A stretch of 64,000 nucleotides of DNA, from the NCBI GenBank assembly GCA_003952965.2, contig RXIC02000481.1:210949-274948 (forward strand). The letters run 5' to 3'. The position numbers were made by a program, and so were the translations under genes. This DNA comes from Morella rubra. Taxonomy: Eukaryota; Streptophyta; Magnoliopsida; Fagales; Myricaceae. Below the pieces are notes generated by a model, which worked only from the letters and a program-made list of their open reading frames with translations, searched no databases and was not told the DNA's origin. Positions 11,904-22,693 of the stretch are shown here, piece after piece; the stretch's first letter is position 1, and the number at the start of each line of letters is the position of its first letter.

Positions 11904-13384
11904 GTTAGGTTTCCTTTCTCAAAAAAGAAAAGTCTAAAAAAGATGTCAAATCAAACGCAGTTATAATTTTTCTCTAAATTCTTCACTTAGTCTAATCGCT
12001 ACCCGTTCATTGTCGGAAATTGACCTTCCCCGCCTTTTTTTTACCCGGTTGGTTCATGCTAGACTTGTTGGGTTGAATTGAAAAGATGGATACTTATTAG
12101 TCCAGCCCCATTCCGTATGGTAATAGGTAGATATATAATGATGCAATAAAAACTGAGAGGGCAGCAACTAGCCAGACGACAATATAAGGAATTATGTGAT
12201 ATTCAAAGATTTTTTTTTTCATACAGTGATCCTCACTAACCTCGAGACCTGTGCAATTTCCATATCACAGAAGAATGTAAGGTTATGTTTGTTTGTCTTT
12301 TTTTAAAAATAATTTTTTTTTGTAATGATTAAGAAATATTTTTGAAATAATTTTTTTTTGTATTTTTAAGAATAGAAAGGTCCGTAGAAGAGATATTTGG
12401 AAAGATAAAATTTTTAAAATTTATTCTATTAGAGGATGTGAGAGTAAAAAAATATGTTTGGAAAGAAAATTGTTGTGAGAGGAGTTTTTATGAGTTTTCA
12501 TAAAAAAAAAATAATAATAATTTTTGTGTTATTGTTCACATAAATTGAGGTCAATAATTAGATAGAAAATTTTATTGAAGATTGAAACATTTTCTTTTGT
12601 GTGAAAAATTACGTTTGAATTAGAAAATATTTTTGAAATAAAAAAATGTTTTGACATTCTTGAGAATTTCAAACTAACAGCTCAATGTTAATTAGCCGTT
12701 TTAGTAGGTCTTTAATTATAAACTGAAAACGATCTTGAGAAAAGTTGTGCTTGATTTGAGCCACTTTGTTTTCAACGGGAAAGATAACTCTCTTAATCTA
12801 ATTAGTCGATCACATTGTGTCACGAGTCTAATTAGATTTCAATGTCTACTAACATCTATAGTTAGTGAAAGAGACTAGAATAGACGGAATGAGATGTTTT
12901 TAACAGAAACCTTACCACATAGAGTAATTTGTAATTTTTTCTTTACCTTAGAGATTAATTTAGAAATTCCGTGTATGCTATAGGAATTATGGGTGCATTT
13001 ACGCCTAAAAGTAGAAACTAAAATTATGTGGTTTTATTGGATTTAGAGTGTGCATATGACAAATCTAAGTATATATAATTTGATGTGCAAATTTATGTAT
13101 TTAGTTTGTAATTAAAATTAGAATTTGTTTATCAAAACCTCTCTAACTAGAAAAGAAAACTATACAAATCTGAGCCAAAAAAGAGTGATAGAAGATAACC
13201 ATAGTAACTTACTTTCCTTAGACATAATTATAAGAATCTCAACCTGTTACAGAAACGGAATAAATCGATCCACAGACCTCTTATCCTCAACGCCCGCTCT
13301 TCGAGGTTTTTTCAAACTCGTAACTCATAGTTAGAATATCACTCAAAGCCACCGTCTCAGCTCTGAAAAGAGCATGAACATAGT
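10749..13384. other. Intergenic, AT-rich, no gene seen
   Basis: No supported gene. The first 300 bp are probably hydrolase gene 3' flank. AT-rich DNA with long A and T runs spans 12260-12720. A 14-A run followed by a 41-G run lies at 11848-11902. Confidence 0.6.
11848..11902 (+). repeat. A14-G41 homopolymer junction
   Basis: Fourteen A are followed directly by about forty-one G (11862-11902), then normal sequence resumes. Such a G run would form very stable quadruplex structures and is hard to sequence, so its length may be an assembly or read artefact. Confidence 0.9.
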
Positions 13385-13530
13385 NNNNNNNNNNNNNNNN
13401 NNNNNNNNNNNNNNNNNNNNNNNNNNNNNNNNNNNNNNNNNNNNNNNNNNNNNNNNNNNNNNNNNNNNNNNNNNNNNNNNNNNNNNNNNNNNNNNNNNNN
13501 NNNNNNNNNNNNNNNNNNNNNNNNNNNNNN
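13385..13530. other. Assembly gap (run of N)
   Basis: 146 unresolved bases. The gap lies just upstream of the VOC gene fragment at 13729, in the place where that gene's first exon would be expected from its paralogue. Confidence 0.99.
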
Positions 13531-13728
13531 GGTGCTTGGTATAATCTTTAGTTTTAAGATTCCTATGGACGTAACTTATTATAATTTTCGGTTACTATGT
13601 TAATTATGAAGATTCTCGATAGGGCATGGTGTAACTCAGCGTAAAAGATTCTTCAAATCACAAATAAACCAAAACATCCTACAAAATTTGTTGACTCAGT
13701 CTTTTCCTTGTGGTTTGACTCTGAACAG

Positions 13729-14267
13729 GCTATACAACTATGGCACTGGCATACATCTCATCAAATCGGATGACCCGGATAAGCTGCCCAAGATCACTGA
13801 AATCAATCCCAAGCACAACCACATTTCTTTCCAGGTCTGTCTATCTGACTGTCTCTCTCTTTCTCGATCTGTACGTGTATGCGTTTCTCTGTGTGTTTGT
13901 TTTGCTACGTACGCATGTGTATATACTTGTATGGAAGGAGTACTTAAGAAGCATTTGTTGGCAGAGTGAGAGCATAACAACTACGGAGAAAAAGTTGGAG
14001 GAGATGAAGATAGAATATGTCAAGAGAAGGGTAAAGGACAGTGGCACTTACGTTGATCAGCTTTTTTTCCACGACCCTGATGGGTATATGATAGAAATCT
14101 GCGACTGCGACAACCTGCCCGTGATTCCTCTTGCTCCAGGTGACATCGTCCAATCAAATGTCCAGCAGCATCAAACGATTCGGTACATGGGGCAAAGGAT
14201 GCAACAACAGCAAGTGACATGCCTAACTTCTATTCACATGAAAGAAGATAATCTTCTTTTTGTGTAA
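13729..14267 (+). CDS. VOC (glyoxalase/lactoylglutathione lyase-like) family gene, 5' exon missing in the assembly
   Basis: Two exons, 13729-13834 and 13965-14267, match exons 2 and 3 of the complete paralogue at 26534-27384 in length, phase and splice position (exon 2 is 106 nt in both). The encoded parts read LYNYGTGIHLIKSDDPDKLP, then NHISFQ and YVDQLFFHDPDGYMIEICDC. They carry the second metal-site His (NHISF) and the Glu (MIEI) of a vicinal oxygen chelate fold. A first exon with the NHISLLC His is not visible; it probably lies in the N gap. The C-terminal tail after LPVIPL is longer and Gln-rich compared with the paralogue, so the two proteins diverge there. Introns contain TCTG and CTCT runs. 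Substrate unknown: plant members of this short type are annotated only by fold. Confidence 0.85.
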
Positions 14268-15405
14268 TTTAAACATGGAGAGCATTGCCTTTCGTAAAAC
14301 TATATCAATGCGGATATAGTAGCCAATGCTTTCAAAAACCTAAATAAATAAGTTGCTTCTACCGTGTCACTTTTGGAGGCCACCTCCCGGAATTTCTCCG
14401 CTCCCTGATCTCCTTCTTTCCTATCCCCTCCCACTGTCTAGCTAGCTCACTTCTTTTCCTCTTCCTTCTTGCCAGCCTAAATATGGTAGCTCATAAATGG
14501 CTGAAGCGACCTTCCACCGCCCTCCACAACTTCTCCCCTTCTTTCCCTTTCTCTCGCTACTCATTTTGCTAACCAATGATCAACCTTACAGCTGCCAGCT
14601 CAACCGGTGGCTGGGAAAGCCTACAGCCGTCGGCGACTATGAAAGGTTAACGCGGTTCTCCAGCTTCTCCTGGTCCTTGGATGGTGTTAATAAAAGAGCT
14701 TGAGCGCGTGAGGCGTACGTGCATGTCTTTAGAAGAGATTTTGTGAAAAGTTTTTGGTGTGGTCACTTGTACGAGATTTAATGTACTAGCTAGTGTAATA
14801 TTTAATAAAAGTGCCTTTTTTTGTTTGTTTAAGCCTCTGTCCTTTTTGTTGATCTATCAACATTGACCTGTAACGGAACTAAGAGGTTACCACAAAATTT
14901 TCGTTTTTTTTTTTTATAGGCAATTTTGTTTCGCGCCGCTAGATTAATGTTTATTGCTCGCGGATACGGTATTGATCGTCTGTTTAAAAAATCTAATGGT
15001 AACTCCTGATTCGAGGTCCACTCTCTCTTGGGCCGAAGAAATTGGGGGATTCGGGGCTCTCATTTGGTTTGGGGGTATGATTCCCAGGCTAAGGTTGACG
15101 CCTTTGGGCTGGGAAAAGGTAGCCGGCCTAAAAGTGTGGACCCAGATTTTGGATATCCTGGATTTGGGTTAAAATAGGCTCGATGATATAAAATGGGACT
15201 TTTTTGTTTAATGGAAAAAATAAATTATTAAAGACCTAGGCTTTGAAGAAGATTTATAAGTAATAAGAAAACAAGACCAAATATCGTACTAAAACACTGC
15301 TTCACAAAAAAAAAAAACCTTCTATATATCATATGCTAAGAGAAAAAAAAACCCTTCTATATATCATAAATATTTTCGGCATGAAACTTATTTAATTTTA
15401 GGGGC
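14268..15405. other. Intergenic; one doubtful small ORF
   Basis: A 68-codon plus-strand frame (14497-14703) begins MAEATFHRPPQLLPFFPF and has a hydrophobic N-terminal stretch like a signal peptide, with CT-rich DNA and AATAAA-like sites around it. I do not recognise it and cannot tell it from chance. The rest is AT-rich and featureless. Confidence 0.35.
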
Positions 15406-15413
15406 CATAGAAT

Positions 15414-15490
15414 AAGGGCCGGCTCAAGGGTAAAGCAACTTAGACGATAGCCTAAGGCCTCACCCTGAGCAAGGCTCCATAAAGAGCACA

Positions 15491-15522
<32 letters not shown>

Positions 15523-15934
15523 TGCACATGTGTTGTAAATGACCCAAGAAATTATAAAAAGACAACTAAGCTAAGAAAGAAAAAAAAGGAATGACAATAT
15601 GCAATCTTTTCATATATATATATATATATTATATATATATATTTATCATGAATTGATTGTTTTTTACTCATCGAGTAATATGTTTCTCCTATGCCTCCTA
15701 ATTATTTTTTAGATTTTTAAATTTTGCTCAGAGAAAAAATACTCTATAAATTTATTAATTATGCAAGTTATGAGACCTTAATGTCATGTTTGAGAACTCT
15801 ATAAAAAATAAGTAATAGAGACCTTAATATTTTATATTAAATTTAATAATTTTAGATAAATTTTAATATTAAAATATCTAAAAGACCTACTAATTTATAG
15901 GGACTTAGCCTCCATCTGGCTTGAGCCGGCACTG
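15414..15934. mobile_element. Non-autonomous hAT element with 8-bp target duplication
   Basis: Left end AAGGGCCGGCTCAAGG and reversed right end CAGTGCCGGCTCAAGCC form the terminal inverted repeat. Flanks catagaat (15406-15413) and catagaat (15935-15942) are an exact 8-bp duplication, the hallmark of hAT insertion. The 521-bp interior holds poly-T, (TG)n and (TA)n runs and no coding region. The first base of the left end (A for C) seems mutated. Confidence 0.8.
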
Positions 15935-15942
15935 CATAGAAT

Positions 15943-16326
15943 AGTCCATACATCGGTTGGGGACCTCGTGGCTTGTGCAATAGCGGATAGCCTAGATAGC
16001 CTGCTGATTTCTTGAGTCGGCCTTATCTGCTTTCTTTGCTAGTTTGTTACTTTTGGAGCAAAACTTCTAACCTAATCCTCCAAGAAAAGAAAATTAAATG
16101 ACAACAGAAAAAATAGCAACAAAAGAAGATTTAGACAAGAATGACAAGAAGAATAAAATATCGAAAAGAATAAGAATAAGAGAGAGAGAGCATTGACTCA
16201 TGCAGGAGCATTTTACGGGATGACCTAAATCATTATTCAACAGAGAAGTCAGGAAATGCAATATGAAGAGCATTCAAAGGGGTAGGAAGTCCAAGAGAGA
16301 ATTAAAAAGAAAATGGTCATGGATTA
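15943..16326. other. Intergenic, no gene seen
   Basis: A-rich and GA-rich DNA between the hAT element and the LINE-derived insertion. No coding region or RNA gene is visible. Confidence 0.6.
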
Positions 16327-16341
16327 ACTTATCATACATGA

Positions 16342-17131
16342 TTTTCTCTCTTTTCAACCTAATAGCGCTCCCCTCTCTCTAGAATTTTCCTCACCCTTGA
16401 GCCTTAGCGCCCCCCCTTTTCTCCCTTGTTTTCTGGCGGCAAAAGGAGCTCCTCCCCCCTCTCTCCTCTCTCTTTCCCCTCTCTCTCTTCTATGGTCTTT
16501 TTTCTTCTTCCCCTCCCTTTCTTTGTCTCTTTTTGCTCAGAATCTTAAAGGTTCGATCCCGGTGTTCCTGTAGTTCTCCGATGGACACAACCTTGCTAGA
16601 TGCCTTCTGCTCCTCCAGGCGAACTTAGCCTCTCCAGTCTGGCAACCATGGGGAGGAGTGTGGCGCCTCATGCGCCTCGTATGAGGCCCACGCGCCTGAA
16701 AGTTTCTCCTTGTTCTGGCTTGTTCTCAGTGAATTCTGGCAATGCGTGGGTCGTCGGCGTATGGTCTCTCCACTTGCCTGTGTGTTTTGCTGATTCCTTT
16801 TTTGGCTTTTGTTTCTTGGTTTTTGGTTGTTGGTTGTGTTGGCCTTGCTTGGCCTTTGTTTGTTGTTTTCTTTTCTTTGTTGTATCCGGCTCCTCTGTGG
16901 GCTTTTTGATCCTTCGTGGATCTTTTTCGGCCCTTCATTGGGGCTTGTTGTGTCTAGGTTGTGGCGTTGTATGTACTGGCTAGTCTAGGTTCTGTAGCTT
17001 TGTCTACCGCTTCCGGCCACCACTCCCACTGCCTAGCAATTTTCATTTGAGATCCTGCCAATTTATGTTCAACTGGTTGTAGTTTGCTTCGTTTCATTTT
17101 ATGAAATGAAAAATGACTTAGAAAAAAAAAA
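16342..17131 (+). mobile_element. LINE-derived (non-LTR) insertion with poly(A) tail
   Basis: The block is flanked by acttatcatacatga (16327-16341) and acttatcagacatga (17132-17146), a 15-bp target duplication with one mismatch, and the right flank follows directly on a poly(A) run (17121-17131). The left part is CT-rich like a LINE 5' leader. It contains a 127-codon frame (16600-16983) starting MPSAPPGELSLSS with no recognisable reverse transcriptase. The right part looks like a 3' untranslated region. At 0.8 kb it is likely an internally deleted LINE moved in trans. Class inferred from the duplication and tail, not from a domain. Confidence 0.65.
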
Positions 17132-18016
17132 ACTTATCAGACATGAAAAAATATTCTTTGAATGAGAGTAGTTAGTTACTTAGAAAAAAAAAAAAAAAAG
17201 AACGAGAGTAGTTTGTTGGCATCACTACAAGAATTTCGGGCTTTTGGGATGGATTTTGTTTGGGACGACTAAAAAACCATCCATAAAGGGGCCCTTTTGG
17301 GACGCAACAAAGGTGTCGTCCCAAAAGGGGTGTCAAAGAACATCTTTAGGGATGGGTACCTCTTTCCGTCCCTAAAGATTGGTTTTAGGGACGGAGTCTG
17401 AGCATCCGTCCCAAATAAACTGGCGGGAACATGGCGGGAAAAACTTTGGGACGGCAACATTTCGTCCCAAAAATACTTCAGGTTTGGACTAATATATGGT
17501 TGTTTAAACCATGTTTTTGGGACGGTTAGAGACCGTCCCAATAAAGAAACAAGTTCGAACTAATATAATAAAGTTTTGACTACACTTTTGGGACAGGAAA
17601 CAAATGTCCCAATAATGTACAAGTTGGGACTACAAAATATCAAGTTGACACTAACCAGACTAGTGCGAACTTTACTTTTGTAGGTGCGAACTAATGTGGT
17701 ATTTGACTGTTAAATTCCCCTTGTTCGACACCTGTCTAAAATTTGATTTATTTAAACTTGTCCGAACTAGGTATATCCTAGTTCAAACGGTTCAGACAGA
17801 GCAGATCGATGCGATGTGATGTGACCCTTCATTAAATGCGTCAATTCATTCGAACTTCAAAAATATCAGTTGAAACTTGTATAACTAGGATAACAGTGCT
17901 AACTAAAGTTACTAAAGTTATTGTAGTGTGAACTACAAAATGGTAAGTTCTAACTATGTTAGCGGATACACACATGTGGATGGATATTTTTTTCTAACAT
18001 CTTTCTTTGTTTGCAG

Positions 18017-18520
18017 GCATCGTACGACATCACCCTGAGGGGGGTGTCGGTTACATTCTAGGCCGACAAGATCAGCGAATTTTTGGGTATTGCCCGACCT
18101 GAGAGCCCTTCGTACCCCGACCGGGAGGAGGAGATAGCTGACCGTCTGATGCTATCTAATAGTGAGCTGTACAAGTTGCTGACTGGGAAGGAGGAAGTCC
18201 CAGACCACTTGCCAAACATCCCTCACAGTGCCATGACAGACTTTTTCAGAATGCTACACTTGATAGTCGCATACAATATTGACCCTCGCCGGTGCACCAG
18301 TGAGGCGAGCTTCGAGAGAGTGAAGCTCATGGTCTACATTGTGAGGGGGGTCCCAGTGGACCTCCCATCACTGATCTTTCGGAATATCATGAAGGAAGCA
18401 GATTCCTTCGAGGTGAGTGGTGTTCCTTACGGCCTCCTCTTGACAAACTTCTTGGATGCTGCTGAGGTCCCTTCACATGTTGGGGAGGACAGAAAAAAGC
18501 CTCCGGTCCGATCTGCTTAG
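18017..18520 (+). pseudogene. Plant-transposon-protein-like exon inside the CACTA element
   Basis: After an acceptor (TTTGCAG, ending 18016) an exon reads ASYDITLRGVSVTF, a TAG stop (18059-18061), then ADKISEFLGIARPESPSYP and continues to 18520. The pattern FLGI, then MLHLIVAYNIDPRR, then VPYGLLLTNFLDAAEVP resembles the 'putative plant transposon protein' domain found in many plant mobile-element proteins. The in-frame TAG, probably from a serine codon, and the early end at 18520 mark decay; another frame stays open past 18520 with a basic stretch. Role unknown. Confidence 0.6.
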
Positions 18521-20724
18521 AGAAGTTGAGGAAGAGCAGATCGCAGCTCAAACGGGGTAAGGGAGCGTTAGACGACGCAGCTCGACCCACCGGGGCACCA
18601 AGCTTCTTGAACGCTTCGGTCGGCTTGAGGATCTCGTTATTCGACCGCAGCAGGACAGGATAGATTAGTTGGGAACAAGGTCGAGCACCTTAGCGGTTCG
18701 GTCGATGCGATGCAGAAGGACGGTTGATTCACTTTAATAGTCCAGTTTTTATTTTATGTCTTCTTTTTGGGTTATGTACTTATTTTGGGATAATGTTATT
18801 TTTGACACTTTGATATGTTTATTTTGTTGGTTTTGTACTTATTTTGGATATGATGGACACTTCTTTATGGACATTTCTTTATGGACAATTGTTATCTTTA
18901 TGTTTATATTGCTGGTTTGTACTAATTTTTATGTTTATGTCTCAATTAAGTTACGTTATCAAATGAAAGCGTTCAAGGTAAAAAAGTATTAATGGAACTT
19001 TATATAACCCAAGAAGTCCAAGAATAATTTTTGCAAAACATACAATTTTAACCAATGAACACATAAAAATTCCAAACACTTAAATATTGTGGGAGTTTGA
19101 GTGAAACTAGAGTGAACTCGGTTTCAACTGAAAAATTTAAGTCCGCACTTACTATAACTCAGTGTGCATTTGAAACTTTCGGTGCCAACTAACATTTCTA
19201 AAGTTTGAACAATAACAGAGTTAGAGTTCAAACTACAGCACAGTTCAGACGTTGATAATTTAGTTGGAAGTAAACTACAGTTCGCACTTTCCCGCCATGT
19301 TAAAGTTCACGTTTTTATATGGAAGTAAACATCAAAACGATGTCGTACTTACCAGTTCAAACTTCTGTTTTATTGGTTTGGACTAGTTTGCCTGAGGTTC
19401 GAACTAAGTCACATGAATTCTGTACCCAGTTCAAACTTCAAATTTTAATTTTCGCGGGCTTCCTCCGGCCACGTTAAAATGAACGTTTTAAGTTGAAACT
19501 AAAACATCAAAAAGACGTCGCGTGAACCAGTTCGAACTGAGGCTACCTTAGTTTGGACCACCCTAATCACTTTAATTGCCATGACTGTCATTCCAAGTTC
19601 GAACTTATATGTTCTAGTCCAACTAATGTATATTGAGTTCACACGTTTATATGTTCTAGTTTGAACATGTATTTCATTTGACTTTCATGTGACCGCGCAA
19701 ATTTTGTTTCCGGCATTTTCAGTCCGAATTGGTATAGGTAAGTGCGAACGACCTTATGTTAGTTCGAACTAATATATGTTAGTGCGAACTATATATTCAC
19801 ATTGGATTACTCATTATGGTAATGTGTGTTAAACTCATTATGCTACTACGATGTACCTACCATATTTTTATTACATGTACACTAATGTGTGTTAAATGTC
19901 GTCTTTATTTCATGTACCTACCATGTTGTGATCATATGTACACCAATGAAGTGATGAAGATCATTATGCTAACTTGAGGACATTGATAATGAGTGTAGCA
20001 CATGTGAGTTAATGTGTGATAAACTCATTTTGTTAGAATGTGTTTAATACAGTTTGATAACCCGATGATATTATGAGCACATTAGTATAGATGTGCAAGA
20101 CGTGTTAAGCAAATGTATGTTAGAGTTGGCACATTAGTAATAAGTGTAGCACGTGTGTTAATATGTGTTACACTCAAGGTGTTAAGGAGTGCTAACTCAA
20201 ATTGATGTACCTACCATGTTTTGTTCACATTATTTTCATCATTAGAAAGTGTTAATCAAATTGTGATTGAATTGTAAATTGATACGTGTTTTTTAAATGA
20301 TTGTAGTTGTTTAACATTCGAACTGCGAATATTACGTTCCAACTGGGCCAAACACAAGTTACGTCTTCGTAATGTCCAGTGCGAACTAAGTTGAGAATAA
20401 GTCGAACTAAGATATCTATAAACGGTGCCGTAATGATTAGTTCGGACCAATATATATACACTCTCAACCATATATATGTCTAGTAGGAACATATATTTCG
20501 TCTGAGTGGAGGCAAAAAAAAAATTTTTTTGTTGAGTTTCGAATGACCGCTCAAATATCATCTCCCTTTTTTAAGTTGGACCATGGATTATGTAAGTGCG
20601 AATGAGGTGAGGTCAGTTCGAACATGAACGAATGGGAACCAAACGGTGTCGTCCAACTTACTAGCTTAGTCCGAACTTAAGTATTCTAGTTCGAACTGGG
20701 AACACAGACTTAAAAAAAAAACTT

Positions 20725-20762
20725 AGCAGCTTCGTGCAGACCCATTTGTGCACGAAGCTGCT
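20725..20762. repeat. Perfect 14-bp inverted repeat (hairpin) within the CACTA element
   Basis: agcagcttcgtgca (20725-20738) and its exact reverse complement (20749-20762) flank a 10-base loop. It lies between the left subterminal repeat array and the transposase gene, just after a poly-A run. It could be a cruciform, a transcript hairpin or a scar; function unknown. Confidence 0.85.
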
Positions 20763-21553
20763 GAACAGAAGGGGAACTTTAGGCTGGGCAAGGGAGATTC
20801 TAGGGTTGTGGTGACCGAGGAGAACACCGAAGAGAACATTGTAATCGAATTTGTGGGGAGATTGGGTCTTGGGTGGCTCGGAAGATCTCGATATCTTCGT
20901 GGGTTTTGTGGGTTTGAGGCGTTGTGGGTGAGCGTGGGTGTGAGGGCATTTGGGGAGGTTGTTTCTGGCCAAGCTCCGGTCAGAAGTTCCATTGAGGTAT
21001 GTTCGTTTCACATCTACTTCAGTTTCCATTTCTCCTCTCCTTTGAATGTTGTTGATTCGAAGGTTAATTTTGTATGAGCTATTTTGGGAGGAAACCTCAA
21101 GAATTTGTACGATTTGCTGAAATCCCCAACCAGGTTTGGTGTCTGGATGAAATCCCTATGTCTTTTACATGCTTCCAACTTGTTATTTCGTGGTTGGGGG
21201 TCCTTGTTGTGGTTGTTCAGTCATTGGGTTTCTGCAGAATTTGGTCTGTCCGCTGTAGTTCGAACTACATATTTGTCTGTTGAAACATATTTATATTGGT
21301 CCGAACTGAATATTTGTCTGTTAAAACTTATTTATATTGGTTCAAACTGAATATTTGTCTGTTGTAACTGTGCTTTGCAACTCTGTCAACTCTGATATAT
21401 TGTTCAAATTGAATTCTATTGCATGAGATATATGGTGGGAACTGATGAGATTATTGTTGGAACTTGTGTCACGTATGTTTAAACATTTACTCTGAAGTCA
21501 GAACATGCTTTTTGAACTTATAAGGAAGTGGTTGTTCGACACCCCATCCAGAC

Positions 21554-22693
21554 ATGGATGAAGATACCTGGGCAAAATTGTGCGACATGTTTGCTGATCC
21601 AAAATATGAGGTACATGTATATCTTTGAGTACAATTAGTAATTCCGAACGCGTTTAACCATTTATCATGAAACTGTTTCCAGGAAAAGTGTAAAGTAAAC
21701 ACTAAAAATAGAAAGGGCTTGACAATTTTCCACACAGTGGGTACGAGGACGTTTGCTCGATATCGAAAAGTGTTGGTAAGTGATATAATTCTTACTTGTA
21801 TATTGCTATGTTTATTTACTTCATTACTAACTTGTTACGTAATTCTCTAGGAAATTTCCCTTCTGTAACTTCAGAGATTGGGCCTGCTGAATTGTATGCT
21901 GCATCCCACAAGCGGAAAAATGGGACTGGTTGTCTGATGTTGCTAAGGACAATCATGTGAGTACACTTACATTGACCCATTTGGTATGGTTTTTGTTTCA
22001 AACTGTTAATAGTTATTGTCATCCTTGGTGGTTGTACTTGGTAATAGATCTGTTGGTTGGTAGTTGTGTTGGTACTTGATTGTGCTGGTTAGTGGTTCTC
22101 TCGAAGTTATTGGAATACTTTGTTGCTTGTGTTGGTAGCTATATGACATTTTTGTACTCAGGAATAGTCCCTACTATAGCCGTTATGCTGCCGGATTTAC
22201 TACAGCTATCACTTGTAGAGTCCTTTTCATTTGTCACATATTATAATTGGACATATATATATATCAAATGAATGTAACATTAATATTAATGATTCATCTT
22301 ATGGCACGTTTTTTGCAGGAAAAGATGAGGGAATTGCAAGAGCAAGCTATCTCAGATGGGAGGTCCTACACCGACATTGATATCCTCCATCAGGTCCTAG
22401 GCCCCAAGCCTGGTTATGTGAGGGGGTTGGGGTGAGCAGTGAAGCCTCCAAGAACCTCGGGTTCATCATCCACCAGTGTAGCGCGACAATTAAGAGAGGC
22501 ACAGCTGGAGATAGATAGATTGAAAGCGGAACGGGAAGCTGAGGTAGAGCAGATGAGAATAGAGCGGGAAGCAGAGATGGAGCGCATGCGAGCTGAGCGA
22601 CAACAAGAAATGAAGGAGTTGGAGGACAGATTGATGAGGGAAATGAGGGAGCGCATGAATGATTTCATGGCAAACTCCTCCCACGATTTGTAG
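21554..22693 (+). pseudogene. CACTA regulatory transposase (TNPA / Transposase_24-like), broken
   Basis: Exons 21554-21610, 21683-21775, 21851-21956 and 22319-22693 have GT-AG borders. They encode MDEDTWAKLCDMFADPKYE, then EKCKVNTKNRKGLTIFHTVG, then FRDWAC and AEKWDWLSDVAKDNH, then EKMRELQEQAISDGRSYTD and VLGPKPGYVRGLG, and a charged coiled coil (about 60 residues of REAE/ERMRAE type). The order fits plant Ptta/En/Spm transposases: a nuclear protein that binds subterminal repeats. It is broken: the frame must shift one base at the 21851 acceptor, and TGA codons sit at 21888-21890 and 22433-22435. Confidence 0.7.

Noticed and set aside
16550-16561. GGTTCGATCCC resembles a tRNA/SINE B box
   Set aside because: No A box at the right distance upstream and no tRNA cloverleaf; it lies inside the LINE-derived block.
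20661-21350. Several ORFs of about 70-120 codons on both strands in the CACTA element
   Set aside because: They overlap one another and the hairpin and show no domain; probably leader or intron sequence of the element.
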